Positions 1 to 8,555 of a stretch of 64,000 nt of DNA are shown one piece after another. Every line of letters begins with the position of its first letter. Positions within the stretch are counted from its first letter, which is position 1. Both the position numbers and the translations under genes were made by a program. Source of the stretch: Candidatus Hydrogenedentes bacterium UBA2224 (lineage in GTDB: Bacteria; Hydrogenedentota; Hydrogenedentia; Hydrogenedentales; SLHB01); the NCBI GenBank assembly GCA_002348185.1, contig DDYW01000181.1, positions 4,254 through 68,253 of the forward strand, given 5' to 3'. Below the pieces are notes generated by a model, which saw only the letters and a program-made list of their open reading frames with translations, searched no databases and was not told the origin of the DNA.

Positions 1-1
1 C

Positions 2-535
2 CAGGGCATGACTTACGGTCTCTCGTTCATCGTACCCTACCATGGGACGGGGACGGTGGCTCACGTCGATGCGCCGTACTACGGCGCAGGCAAAACGCCG
101 GTCCAGCCGTACGCGTTCTGGAGCAACGCCTGCCCGAGCGTTGTCTGCGGGTTTGATCTGCGCATCCGGGACCTTGATTACGAGGCCTTGCGTACGCTCT
201 TCCGGCAATGGCGCAGCATTGCGCCCTGTTATTACGGGGATTTTTATCCGCTCACGGAATACTCCGTCGAGCCGGCGGCGTGGATGGGCTGGCAGTTCAA
301 CGCGCCGGAGACCGGGGGCGGTTTTGTGCAGGCGTTTCGCCGGCAGAAAAGCGATGTGCTGGGGATGCAGTTCCGCTTGCGCGGCCTGAAGCCCGAGGGC
401 CGGTACACGGTCGAGTCCTTCAGCCAGGGCAAGACGGAAGAGTACACAGGCGCGCAACTGATGAACGAAGGGCTCAAGGTGTATATCGCAGAGATGCCCG
501 GCTACGAGGTGGCCCGGTACGAGCTGAAACCGTAG
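2..535 (+). CDS. Alpha-galactosidase-like protein (GH36-type), C-terminal part only
   Basis: The frame is already open at the left edge, so this is the last ~178 residues of a longer protein. The visible part has the GH36/clan GH-D end: a segment YGLSFIVPYHGTGT, an RQWRSIAP helix, a PLTEYS turn, then a beta-sandwich tail with the pattern LRGLKPEGRYTVE that closes many GH36 enzymes. Members hydrolyse alpha-galactosides and related sugars. The catalytic region lies off the window, so activity and substrate cannot be judged. It converges on the M20 gene with a 13-base gap and no obvious terminator. A second GH36-like protein lies at 47673-50033 but the two tails do not look alike. Confidence 0.7.
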   Translation, partial: QGMTYGLSFIVPYHGTGTVAHVDAPYYGAGKTPVQPYAFWSNACPSVVCGFDLRIRDLDYEALRTLFRQWRSIAPCYYGDFYPLTEYSVEPAAWMGWQFNAPETGGGFVQAFRRQKSDVLGMQFRLRGLKPEGRYTVESFSQGKTEEYTGAQLMNEGLKVYIAEMPGYEVARYELKP

Positions 536-548
536 GCGGCGCTTTTCG

Positions 549-1730
549 TCACGTTGTCGACAGAACCCTGAGCGCGAGCTCTGCCATGACGCCCATGCCC
601 GTGCGCAGCGCCTTGTCGTTGAAATCGTAACAGGGGCTGTGCAGCGACGGGTACGGCACATCCGGCTCATTCGCCATGCCGAGAAAGAAGAACGCGCCCG
701 GAACCTTCTCCAGATAACACGCGAAATCCTCGGCGATCATCTGCGGCTCCTTCAGAACCACGACATTGGCGGTTCCGATGGTCCGGCAGGCACTGTCAAT
801 CAGCAACTCCGTCATGGCCGCGTCGTTCACGAGGGGAGGATAGGGTTTTTCGCCAAAACTGACCGACGCGGATGCGCGAAACGCCTGGGCCGTGTGGCGC
901 GCAATGCGCCCGATCGCCTCGCGGAGGAGGGCGTCCGTCCCGGGATCAAAGCTCCGGATGGTGCCTTCGAGCAGCGCGGTATCGGGGATGATGTTGGTGG
1001 TGGTGCCAGCCTCGATATGCGCGACCGTCACGACGGCGGGCTGCCGGGGATCGACCTCCCGGCTGACGACGGTCTGCAGGGCCGTGGTGATGTGCGCCGC
1101 GACAATCACGGGATCGATCGCCGACGCTGGATCGGCGCCATGGCAGCCTCTTCCTTGAATCACCATGCGGAAAAAGTCCGCGCTGGCCATCAGGGGTCCG
1201 CTCTTGACGGCGATGGCGCCGGCCGGGAAGAGCGGCGAGCCGTGCAGGCCAAAGATGGCGTCGACGCCGTCCAGGGCGCCGTCCGCGATCATGTATCGGG
1301 CCCCTCCCCCCTGCTCTTCACCGGGCTGAAACAGGAGCCGCACGGTCCCCCGGAGCGCGTCGCGGCATTCGAGCAGCACACGAGCGGCGCCCAGCAGGTT
1401 CGCCGTATGGCCGTCATGCCCGCACGCGTGCATGCGGCCGGGTATGCGGGAGGCGTAGGGCAGGCCGGTCGCTTCCTCCACCTCCAGGCCATCGATGTCC
1501 GCGCGCAGCGCGATGGTCTTGCCGGGTTTCCCCGCAATCGACGCGACGATGCCCGTGCCCTTGCCGAGACCGGTCTGGTGCGGGATCCCCCACTGCGTCA
1601 ATACGTCCGAAATCCGCCTGGACGTCCACGATTCCTGGAACCGGATCTCGGGATGTTCGTGGAGTTCATGCCGGAGGTCGATGATCTCCGGCAGAATCGT
1701 GTCGATGATCCTGCCTGTTGCGCTGCTCAT
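549..1730 (-). CDS. M20 family amidohydrolase/aminoacylase
   Basis: 393 residues, the usual length for M20D metallopeptidases such as hippurate hydrolase, IAA-amino acid hydrolase and N-acyl-amino acid deacylases. Zinc-site motifs are clear: MHACGHDGHTA near residue 100, FQPGEEQGGGA near 135, GLHGSP near 160, and EDFACYLE near 340. A lid/dimerisation domain sits between about 175 and 290 (GRGCHGADPASAIDP). It should remove an acyl or carbamoyl group from an amino-acid-type substrate in the cytosol; the substrate is not readable. The ATG at 1730 was chosen because GAGG lies 7 bases upstream and the M20 fold begins immediately; the open frame upstream lies inside the LptD gene and is a shadow. 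It is 67 bases downstream of the LptD-like gene on the same strand. Confidence 0.9.
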   Translation of the reverse strand: MSSATGRIIDTILPEIIDLRHELHEHPEIRFQESWTSRRISDVLTQWGIPHQTGLGKGTGIVASIAGKPGKTIALRADIDGLEVEEATGLPYASRIPGRMHACGHDGHTANLLGAARVLLECRDALRGTVRLLFQPGEEQGGGARYMIADGALDGVDAIFGLHGSPLFPAGAIAVKSGPLMASADFFRMVIQGRGCHGADPASAIDPVIVAAHITTALQTVVSREVDPRQPAVVTVAHIEAGTTTNIIPDTALLEGTIRSFDPGTDALLREAIGRIARHTAQAFRASASVSFGEKPYPPLVNDAAMTELLIDSACRTIGTANVVVLKEPQMIAEDFACYLEKVPGAFFFLGMANEPDVPYPSLHSPCYDFNDKALRTGMGVMAELALRVLSTT

Positions 1731-1797
1731 TGCGGTGCCTCGATGATCCGTCGTGCCCTGTCGGGCCGACACCCGCCGGGAGAAGAGTATGCCCGGT

Positions 1798-4700
1798 CTA
1801 GAATTTGAGTTTCGTTCCGGGAAAGGCCGAGAGACTGATGGCCACGTTGAAATCCCAGCCCTGCGTACGGTCGCGGACCTGGAACGACCAGTCGAAACAC
1901 TTGAATCGTTTGCGGACCTCGTATTCCTGCTGATACAGCTCGCCGCGTTCGAGGTCGTAGCGGTGCTCAAACGCAAACGCCCATTCTTCGCTGAGTTTGT
2001 AGCGCGCGCCATAGAGGATTTCGCGGTTGAAGACATTGTCCTGAGTTTCGGTGTACGCGAAGCCCAGGCGGGCCCCGAAGCGTCCTCCCTGGGCCAGATC
2101 GTCGTAGTAGAGATAGGACAGGATGCGGTCGTAATCGCCGTACACCGCGTTGTACCTGAAGGCCAGCTCGGGATCGTAGGGCTTCCCCATCATGTCCTCC
2201 CAGAACTGGAGGGCAAGCCGTTCAAAGAGATAGGGCTCATCCAGGTCGACATCATTGTCGATGCTGTGGTGTTCGGTGACGGTCAGGATGCCCCACCACG
2301 GGCGCGGCCGGAGGTCCAGTTCCATTTCGTAGTCGGTGGAACTCCGAATCTCGTTCCAGAAATCGTTGCCGTGATACAGGGTCAGGCGCGCGGCCTGCCA
2401 GACGTCGCCCGTAAGGGCGTCGCGCGCAAACAGGATGTTCCCGATCTTGCCCTCGATGCGGCTCCGGCCATAGACGTTGTCGTAGGCGTCGAAACGGGGC
2501 GTCTCATCGACGTCCATGGTGGGTTCCGGACGATAGGAATACGTGAGCGACGGCACGATCACGTGCTTGAATCCTGAAAACCCGAGCGCCCCCGGATATG
2601 CCCGATGGAACCGCGACTGCGCTGTGACGCCGACCGTGTTAGCGAACCGCGCGTCCGAATCTCCGCCGTCCACCGTGCGCGAATACCACGAGAGATCGGC
2701 CTCGTAGAACGGTACGACGCTGAGCACATCCGCGACATCCAGATCCAGGCTTGCACGGGCGACATTGGCCATGCGCCAGGCGCGGGTATCGGAAGGCTCG
2801 CGCTCGTTGAAACCGTCGATCGTGTCGAAACTGAGGTAGAGCCGTTGGGCGAGCTGCCGCTCAAGCAGATGGTAGGTCACTTCCGGAAGGCGTTCGGTTT
2901 CCGCGACAAAATCGCTGACGTTGTAGCGGAAGGTGCCTGTGGCCAGGTAGGTGGGGCGGGTGTAGGTGACGTTGGCGAAACTCCGCGGCTCCGTACGGTT
3001 CCGGTATTCGTTGTAGTAAAAGTCCTTGATGATGTCCTCATCATCCCAGTATTCCGTCTGCAGGAGCATGACCGTGTCTTCGGTCAGTTCATGACGGTGA
3101 TAGGCCTCGAAATAGCCCCGCTCCTCGGTAGTCGCCAGCGACCGGAATTCCCCTTTTCCCCGGAACAACGGGGAACTGGGCTTGGTCATGTAGTCGTACT
3201 GGCCCTCGAGACCCAGTCCCACCCCTTCCTTCTCCGTCGGGATGAAACGGAACCCGAGGTCGGCGTTCCGGCTCAACGCGAAGCGCTGTCCGTAATTGAG
3301 ATAGTAGCCGAGTTCGGCGGCGCGACCACTGTCGAAATCGATGTCGATCAGTTTGTCCAAACCGGGACGAAAGGTCCATTTCGGCCAATAGATGGGCGTC
3401 ATGACCTTCCCGATCTGGAGGCGTCCTTTCCGGCCGACGACGACATTGTCCTCCAGAATCTCCATTTCTTTCAGGCGCAGCCGGAACGCCGGCGGGTCGC
3501 CCGGACAGGTGGTGACCCAGGCGTCGTGCGCGAGGACGCGTCCCGGCCCGGCCATTTCCAGGTCCTCGATCCCGAAATAGAGCACATCGAGCCGGCCGCG
3601 GACCTCCGCGGCGGCGCCGGTTTTCGTCGCGAAGTCGTATTCGGCGTGTTTGGCGCGCAACTCCCGGAAGGGTTCGGCCAGTTCGATGTTGTCGGCTTCG
3701 CCATACCCGAGCGTGTAGAGACGGCGGGCCTGTTCCTGCCCGGTGAGGTCCTGAGCCTCGATCAGGGGCATGATGTCTTCGTCGTACGCGGAAGGATAGC
3801 GGTAATAGAGCCGGTCGGCATCGAGCGACGACAAGTCCCGTTCCACGTGGCCGTCTTCGATCAGGATCTCCCGTTTTTCACGGTCCGCATCGAGCAGTTG
3901 AGCCCGAAACGCCGATTCGGCCCAATCCCACGACACGTTGCCCTGAAACGAGAGCCGCTGGAGCTTGCCATCCTCTCCGGGCGTGCCTTTAAAGCGGTCG
4001 GCCTTGACGCCGCGGAACTCGAGGGGCTGGCTCCAGTCCTGCTGTTCAAACGCGCCCTTGAAATTGGCAAAATCCCATCCGCGGGTAAAAGCCTCGCTCA
4101 GGGTGCCCGACCACGCGCCCGATAAGGGGGCTTCTTCGGGGGCCTCGCGAGTGAACTGCGGCGCGCCCGTCCCGAAACTGGCGATCGTGCGGGGCCGTTG
4201 CGCGTACGGGCTCGTGGCGGGCCCTCGGCCGTCCTCGGCGGTCTCCCCCTCACTCTGGGTCTCGGACGCGCTGGAAGGCTGTCTTTCCGGCTCCGAAACC
4301 GCCTCCGGCCCGGGTTGGGTCTGGCTGTCCTGGGCGGTTTCCCGGGGCGTGACGGGTTGGGTTTCCTCTACACGCGCAACCGCAACGGGTGCTGTTTCAT
4401 CAGGAACGGGTTGTGGTTCCGTTGCCGTGCTTTCCTGGACCGGTTGCGCTTCGACCACCTCCGGCCCTCCGGAGCCTGGGCCCTCCTCAGGCGCCTGCTC
4501 CGGCGATTGCGTGGGCAGGGGCGTGGGCGGTTCGGGTGTAGCGGGCGCCGGCTCGCTCCGTGCCGGTTGCGGCGCTGGAGGGAGCGTCGGCTCGGGGGCA
4601 ACCGGTTCAAGCGGCGTCAGTTCCTTCGGAGCAGATTGGACTTGCGCCACGGCCGCCGGCGCTCCCTTCAGCAGCCATGCGCCCTGGGCTGGCGCCACCA

Positions 4701-5577
4701 GGCCGACGAGTTCGCCTGAGCAGTCCACGCGCGTGGCGAGCGCGCCGACCGGAGTGCGCTCCACGCTGGCCAGGGCCGAATCCAGCTCCACCAGTACGTC
4801 GCCGACGAGGGCGACGATGCGCTCTCCAGATACGGAGACATCAGAGGCGGCAAGCTCCGACCGGGCGAGAACCTCGCCGGAGTGGCCGTCCACGCGCAGC
4901 AGCGCGGATTCGGTGGCTACCAGAAAGCTGCCGCCCGTTTCCGCCGCGATCGCGACGGGCGCAGCCGGGAGCTCCACGACCTTCCGGGAAACGGCGTCCA
5001 ACCCCGTTGACAGCTCGAGGACGATCACTGCGGCGGGAAGACGCGTGGTTACGGCCAGCAGGGAATCCGAGAAGGCCACCGCGTTGGGAACATGGCCGAT
5101 ATCTTCAATACGCGTCGCATTGCCGCTTTCCACATCGACCATCGTGATCGTGTCGGCAAGCCCATTGGCGACCGCAAAGGCGCTGTTTCCCGCGGGGGCG
5201 ACCGCCGAGGCGCCCTCGCCGCACGCAAACGTTCCCTTAAGCGCCATGGACTGCGTATCGAAGACCATCACGCTCGCCGACAGCTTGTTGACGCAGGCGA
5301 CGAGGCGGCCATCGAGACTCAAGGCCAGAGCGACCGGCCCGCTGCCGGTACTGGCCGTCGCAATGGGGTCCCCCGAAGCGCTGAGTTTCCAGAGTTCCTC
5401 CCGCGCATAGGCCGCCACAAATACGACGCCGTTGGGGGCGTCCACGGCGATATCGCGGAGCGTGGTGTCGGCTGCATGCCGGTGAAAAGGCTCTTGCGCG
5501 GGGGCCCCAAAGGCCTGCAGCAGAGCCATCAGAAAGACAGTTGCTCCCGCGGTTTTTGCGCGTGTTGACGTGAACAC
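1798..5577 (-). CDS. LptD-like outer-membrane protein with N-terminal beta-propeller
   Basis: 1259 residues, well above the ~780 of E. coli LptD. Residues 1-25 are a signal peptide. About 30-330 is a repeated beta-propeller (YVTN/WD-like repeats such as DIAVDAPNGVVFVA). About 335-480 is a Pro/Glu/Thr-rich linker. From ~490 to the end it reads as LptD: an OstA-like segment with TTCPGDPPAFRLRL near 690 and the following IYWPKWTF strand, then a long aromatic-rich barrel ending in Phe, the usual BAM signal. A Cys near 1228 (RFKCFDW) sits where LptD has its C-terminal Cys pair. Role by family: insertion of LPS into the outer membrane. The GTG start at 5577 was chosen for its GGAG and because it follows the upstream stop by 4 bases. 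The fusion is unusual; the molecule exported is not readable. Confidence 0.8.
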   Translation of the reverse strand: MFTSTRAKTAGATVFLMALLQAFGAPAQEPFHRHAADTTLRDIAVDAPNGVVFVAAYAREELWKLSASGDPIATASTGSGPVALALSLDGRLVACVNKLSASVMVFDTQSMALKGTFACGEGASAVAPAGNSAFAVANGLADTITMVDVESGNATRIEDIGHVPNAVAFSDSLLAVTTRLPAAVIVLELSTGLDAVSRKVVELPAAPVAIAAETGGSFLVATESALLRVDGHSGEVLARSELAASDVSVSGERIVALVGDVLVELDSALASVERTPVGALATRVDCSGELVGLVAPAQGAWLLKGAPAAVAQVQSAPKELTPLEPVAPEPTLPPAPQPARSEPAPATPEPPTPLPTQSPEQAPEEGPGSGGPEVVEAQPVQESTATEPQPVPDETAPVAVARVEETQPVTPRETAQDSQTQPGPEAVSEPERQPSSASETQSEGETAEDGRGPATSPYAQRPRTIASFGTGAPQFTREAPEEAPLSGAWSGTLSEAFTRGWDFANFKGAFEQQDWSQPLEFRGVKADRFKGTPGEDGKLQRLSFQGNVSWDWAESAFRAQLLDADREKREILIEDGHVERDLSSLDADRLYYRYPSAYDEDIMPLIEAQDLTGQEQARRLYTLGYGEADNIELAEPFRELRAKHAEYDFATKTGAAAEVRGRLDVLYFGIEDLEMAGPGRVLAHDAWVTTCPGDPPAFRLRLKEMEILEDNVVVGRKGRLQIGKVMTPIYWPKWTFRPGLDKLIDIDFDSGRAAELGYYLNYGQRFALSRNADLGFRFIPTEKEGVGLGLEGQYDYMTKPSSPLFRGKGEFRSLATTEERGYFEAYHRHELTEDTVMLLQTEYWDDEDIIKDFYYNEYRNRTEPRSFANVTYTRPTYLATGTFRYNVSDFVAETERLPEVTYHLLERQLAQRLYLSFDTIDGFNEREPSDTRAWRMANVARASLDLDVADVLSVVPFYEADLSWYSRTVDGGDSDARFANTVGVTAQSRFHRAYPGALGFSGFKHVIVPSLTYSYRPEPTMDVDETPRFDAYDNVYGRSRIEGKIGNILFARDALTGDVWQAARLTLYHGNDFWNEIRSSTDYEMELDLRPRPWWGILTVTEHHSIDNDVDLDEPYLFERLALQFWEDMMGKPYDPELAFRYNAVYGDYDRILSYLYYDDLAQGGRFGARLGFAYTETQDNVFNREILYGARYKLSEEWAFAFEHRYDLERGELYQQEYEVRKRFKCFDWSFQVRDRTQGWDFNVAISLSAFPGTKLKF

Positions 5578-5581
5578 GGGA

Positions 5582-5926
5582 TCAGGTCTCCGGAAGGATA
5601 AACCAGAAGGCGGCGACCGCCTTATGATCGCGGGCCTCCTCGGGGCTAAGCTCACGCGGGGCCACGGGTTTCTCCTCCGAAGACGCATTTTTCACGGGCG
5701 GCACGGACTCCTGGGCCTCCCGGGCTTCCGGGGGCGGGACAACGGGGACGCTCTCCCGGGGCGGCGGCGCCGGCGCCGGGGTTCTCGCCGGTTCTACCTG
5801 GCGGGGCTGCCCGTCGCGCTCAGACGCGGAGACGTCCGGAGTAAGGTCCGTGCTGGTGACGACCCCATCGTCCACCTGCCCCAGCACAAGCACGGCCACC
5901 GTCGCAATCAGAAGTGCTTTAGTCAT
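5582..5926 (-). CDS. Small proline-rich membrane-anchored protein
   Basis: 114 residues. The first ~22 form one hydrophobic segment (TKALLIATVAVLVLG) that is either an uncleaved anchor or a signal peptide. The rest is disordered-looking and rich in Pro, Glu and Ala (repeated PAPAPPP and VPPPE runs), closing with a short hydrophobic stretch AVAAFWFILP. No family is recognised. The ATG at 5926 has GGGAG 8 bases upstream. The stop is 4 bases before the GTG of the propeller/LptD protein, so the two are very likely co-translated. A role as an envelope-spanning partner of that protein is only inferred from the coupling and the similar Pro-rich composition. Confidence 0.65.
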   Translation of the reverse strand: MTKALLIATVAVLVLGQVDDGVVTSTDLTPDVSASERDGQPRQVEPARTPAPAPPPRESVPVVPPPEAREAQESVPPVKNASSEEKPVAPRELSPEEARDHKAVAAFWFILPET

Positions 5927-5972
5927 CGTTTCCACTCCCTGCCCCACATATTGAAGGGAAATGCGTCACGAA

Positions 5973-6908
5973 TCAAGCGCCGCGTTCCATGAAGGCGATG
6001 GTGTCCTCCAGGGAGGTAATGGCCTCCGCCCCTCCCATATGCTGCACGGTAAGGCCGCCCACGGCATTGGCGAGTTGCCCGCTGCGATGCAGTCCCCATC
6101 CGTTGACCAGACCGTAGAGAAAACCCGCGCAGGAGGCGTCCCCGGCACCCGTGGTGTCCACCACGTTGACTTTGTGCGCTTTCAGGTGATGCGACTCTTC
6201 GGCATCCTCGACGATCATGCCGTCGCCCCCGAGTTTCAGCATGACAGACCTGGCGCCAAACGACCGGAAAAACCGGACGATATCGCGCGGCTCCTGTTTC
6301 CCGGTGTAATACCGGGCTTCGTGCAGGCTTGACATGACCACATCAAGGTGAGGCAACGCGCCCTCGATCAGCGGAAACCAGGTGCCCGAGCCGTCAAAAC
6401 AGGTGTCCATCGAGGTCATCACGCCGGCCTCGCGCAATTCCTGGAAGACCTTCCCCATGCCTTCGCCGGTCAGACCGGGCGTGACGCCCGGCCCGCCCCA
6501 GTGAAACGCCTTCGCCTGTTTTGCCAAAGCCATATCGATCTCGCCCGGCACGGTTGTTCCGTTCGTTCCCAGATGGTGCAGGAACGTCCGTTCCCCCTGC
6601 GAGGTGACCAGGACGATCGTCGCGGAGGTGTGTTCCGATTTTTCCCGCCGCACGTGGGCCGTATCGACACCCGCATGGCCTAGCACGCCGACGATGTAGT
6701 CGCCAAACCCATCCGCGCCCAGTTTTCCGATCAGGGCCGATTTCCCGCCGAGCTGGGCAAACACCGTCGCCGTCACGGCGGCCAGACCGCCCAGGTGAAT
6801 TTCCAGCTCCGGCAGCAATTGCAGATGACCGGGTTCCGGATACTGATCCACCGGACGCGCAATCACATCCGCACACGCACAGCCCACAGTAATGAGTTCG
6901 AATTGCAT
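5973..6908 (-). CDS. PfkB/ribokinase family sugar kinase
   Basis: 311 residues, normal for the family. The N-terminal PfkB signature is seen as LGGLAAVTATVFAQLGGK near residue 40, followed by IGKLGADGFGDYI. The second signature DTTGAGDASCAGFLYG, near residue 250, holds the anion hole and the catalytic Asp. It should phosphorylate a sugar, nucleoside or sugar acid with ATP in the cytosol. HWGGPGVTP and SSLHEARYYTG are typical of bacterial carbohydrate kinases of unknown substrate. A GGGGAG lies about 14 bases before the ATG. It is 46 bases upstream of the small proline-rich gene on the same strand, but a promoter of its own is seen at 7027-7055. Confidence 0.9.
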   Translation of the reverse strand: MQFELITVGCACADVIARPVDQYPEPGHLQLLPELEIHLGGLAAVTATVFAQLGGKSALIGKLGADGFGDYIVGVLGHAGVDTAHVRREKSEHTSATIVLVTSQGERTFLHHLGTNGTTVPGEIDMALAKQAKAFHWGGPGVTPGLTGEGMGKVFQELREAGVMTSMDTCFDGSGTWFPLIEGALPHLDVVMSSLHEARYYTGKQEPRDIVRFFRSFGARSVMLKLGGDGMIVEDAEESHHLKAHKVNVVDTTGAGDASCAGFLYGLVNGWGLHRSGQLANAVGGLTVQHMGGAEAITSLEDTIAFMERGA

Positions 6909-7026
6909 AACGGTACGTTCTCTCCCCTGCTCGAGCCTCTACCCGGAAACCACGAAGACCCAAGGCCAGGCACGCGGGCCAGGCATGTTCACAGCATCGC
7001 GGTTTGCACCCAGGCGAATGGACTGG

Positions 7027-7055
7027 AGTATATCATGACCGTTTCAGAGGCACAA
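7027..7055 (-). promoter_or_regulatory. Candidate vegetative promoter for the PfkB kinase
   Basis: Read on the minus strand: TTGTGC, 17 bases, TATACT. This predicts a leader of about 110 bases before the kinase start at 6908. Confidence 0.55.
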
Positions 7056-7118
7056 AACGCCGTGGCATTCCGAATCGCGGAATATGGTGAGGAAATCTCC
7101 GCAAGGCCCATGCCGGTG

Positions 7119-7197
7119 GAGGCGGTATCGCACGGAGGTTTGCGGTTGCACAGATCTCTGGTGCGTCAACGGCGCGAATCGCCCCGGCGGTCATGGC
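7119..7197. repeat. Dispersed repeat, copy A
   Basis: About 79 bases that match, with differences, the stretch at 63729-63813. Shared blocks are GCACGGAGG, TTGCACA/TCGCACA, CAACGGCGCGA and CCCGGCGGT. It lies in non-coding DNA, which suggests a dispersed genomic repeat rather than a gene. Confidence 0.55.
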
Positions 7198-7222
7198 CTT
7201 CTTGTCCACCTCGCGCACATTT

Positions 7223-7430
7223 CCGGCGCGCCAACGGCGCAATACATACCAGCCTGGCCTGAAGGGCCAGGAAAACGGATGTCCCAAACAAGGGAAGGGC
7301 TGAAAACCCGCGACATCTAGCTCCGAGGTCCGTATGTGCCGGTCCTTCAGACCGGAAGAAGTATGGGAGCGCCTCTACCCAGCCCTGCGGGCTGGGCTGG
7401 TATGTATTGCGCCTTCGGCGCTCCGGAAGG
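7223..7430. repeat. Repeat island: long imperfect inverted repeat enclosing small hairpins
   Basis: Outer arms at 7223-7252 and 7397-7426 are inverted copies matching at 27 of 30 positions and share the core GCGCAATACATACCAG. Inside are perfect short hairpins: CCTGGCC/GGCCAGG near 7254, CCGGTC/GACCGG near 7340 and CCCAGCCC/GGGCTGGG near 7378. No transposase is present. The whole gap 6909-7688 has no convincing gene; its short open frames are translations of these repeats. This is a REP-like or MITE-like mobile non-coding element. Confidence 0.65.
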
Positions 7431-7556
7431 CAGAATGGCCTCGTGTTTCACCACGTGGGTGAGTCGACAAGAACTCCAGCGCCTGACGACGCAAGCGTCT
7501 GAGCAATCCGCCTTCGTGTTAGAGGGGGTTGAGGTGCATCTCTTCGCGGAATTTCC

Positions 7557-7585
7557 TTGATTTGGGGGTGATGTGCCCCTAGTAT
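7557..7585 (+). promoter_or_regulatory. Candidate promoter for the LolA-like gene
   Basis: TTGATT, 17 bases, TAGTAT, about 100 bases before the ATG at 7689. Confidence 0.5.
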
Positions 7586-7688
7586 TCCGGTGTGTTGCAT
7601 CGAGGGAGGGCGCTGGGGGTCAATGTGTTCGCGAAGCCTCTTTCATCCGTCCCTCCCAGCGCCAGTGTCGGTCAAAAAGGAGAAGATC

Positions 7689-8450
7689 ATGCATCGTCGT
7701 TTTCTGCTCGCCATCGCCGGCCTTGTCGGTCTCGGCATGACGTTTGCCTCGAGCGCCAGAGAACTGGCCGAGATCGAGAACGAACTCTCGGCGCACTGGG
7801 AGAAGATCCGCACCTATTCCGCAAAGATCGAAATGAACGGCAAGGCCGCCCAGGGGGCGTCGACCATCGAGATGAACGGCAAAGGCAGTCTGGAAGGCAT
7901 GAAAAAAGATGCCACGATGCTGTACCGGATGGAGATGGACCAGACCATCTCCCTGGGCGCGAGCGAGATGCCGAACAAGATGCTGGTCGTGTATGACGGA
8001 GCCGATGTGTTTACACAGACCAGCATGCTGGGCCAGACCATGGTCTTCAAGTCAAAGCCCGAAGAGCAGTCGCAGGTCATGCCGGGCGGGGGCAGGGAAG
8101 CCTTCAAGCGGATGCACGAACAGTTCGAGATTAAGGTAATGCCGGACGACACGCTCAACGGCGAACCGGTGTATGTGCTGGAACTGCGCCCGAAGCAAAA
8201 CGTGACGCCCCAGCCCGGGACGCCGGCAAAGTCGCAGTTCGACAAGGCCCTGCTTTCGCTCTCCCAGAAAACCGGGTTTCCGCTCAAAATGCTCATGTTC
8301 GATGACGGAGAGAAACCCATCATGACCCTGGTCTACAAAGAGTACACGCTCGACCCCGAATTGGATGCCGCGCGCTTTGCTTACACCCCGCCGCCGGGCG
8401 CCATCGTGATGGACGCGGACAGTCTCAAGCAGCGGGGCGAGACCCCCTGA
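7689..8450 (+). CDS. LolA-like periplasmic protein
   Basis: 253 residues with a signal peptide (RRFLLAIAGLVGLGMTFASSA). The mature part is an antiparallel half-barrel pattern of the LolA/LolB/RseB superfamily: an N-terminal helix (ELSAHWEKIRTYSAKIEM), strands with LYRMEMDQT and NKMLVVYDGADVF, then GEPVYVLELRP and a C-terminal FAYTPPPGA, the usual closing motif. Members bind lipids or lipoproteins in the periplasm. LolA proper carries lipoproteins to the outer membrane, but many such proteins have no proven role, so the gene symbol is withheld. The ATG at 7689 has AAGGAG 6 bases upstream and starts the signal peptide. It has its own promoter and no close partner. Confidence 0.75.
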   Translation: MHRRFLLAIAGLVGLGMTFASSARELAEIENELSAHWEKIRTYSAKIEMNGKAAQGASTIEMNGKGSLEGMKKDATMLYRMEMDQTISLGASEMPNKMLVVYDGADVFTQTSMLGQTMVFKSKPEEQSQVMPGGGREAFKRMHEQFEIKVMPDDTLNGEPVYVLELRPKQNVTPQPGTPAKSQFDKALLSLSQKTGFPLKMLMFDDGEKPIMTLVYKEYTLDPELDAARFAYTPPPGAIVMDADSLKQRGETP

Positions 8451-8517
8451 GCGAAGCGTGGCTTTCAGTGCGTGAACCGTCATTCGGCGCCTCCCGATTC
8501 CATACGCGGGAAGCGCC

Positions 8518-8546
8518 TTGATATTCTGAGCGCGCCCCCGTAGACT
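8518..8546 (+). promoter_or_regulatory. Promoter for the MFS gene, predicting a leaderless mRNA
   Basis: TTGATA, 17 bases, TAGACT. The -10 box ends 9 bases before the ATG at 8556, so transcription should start 0-4 bases before the start codon. No Shine-Dalgarno is seen, which agrees with leaderless initiation. Confidence 0.6.
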
Positions 8547-8555
8547 CTCGCGATC

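Noticed and set aside
2605..4125. Long plus-strand open frame opposite the LptD-like gene
   Set aside because: It is a GC-bias shadow: Pro/Arg/Gly-rich, no fold, no ribosome site, while the minus-strand gene has clear domains.
7336..7560. 74-codon frame in the repeat island
   Set aside because: Consists of the hairpin repeats; no ribosome site or conserved domain.
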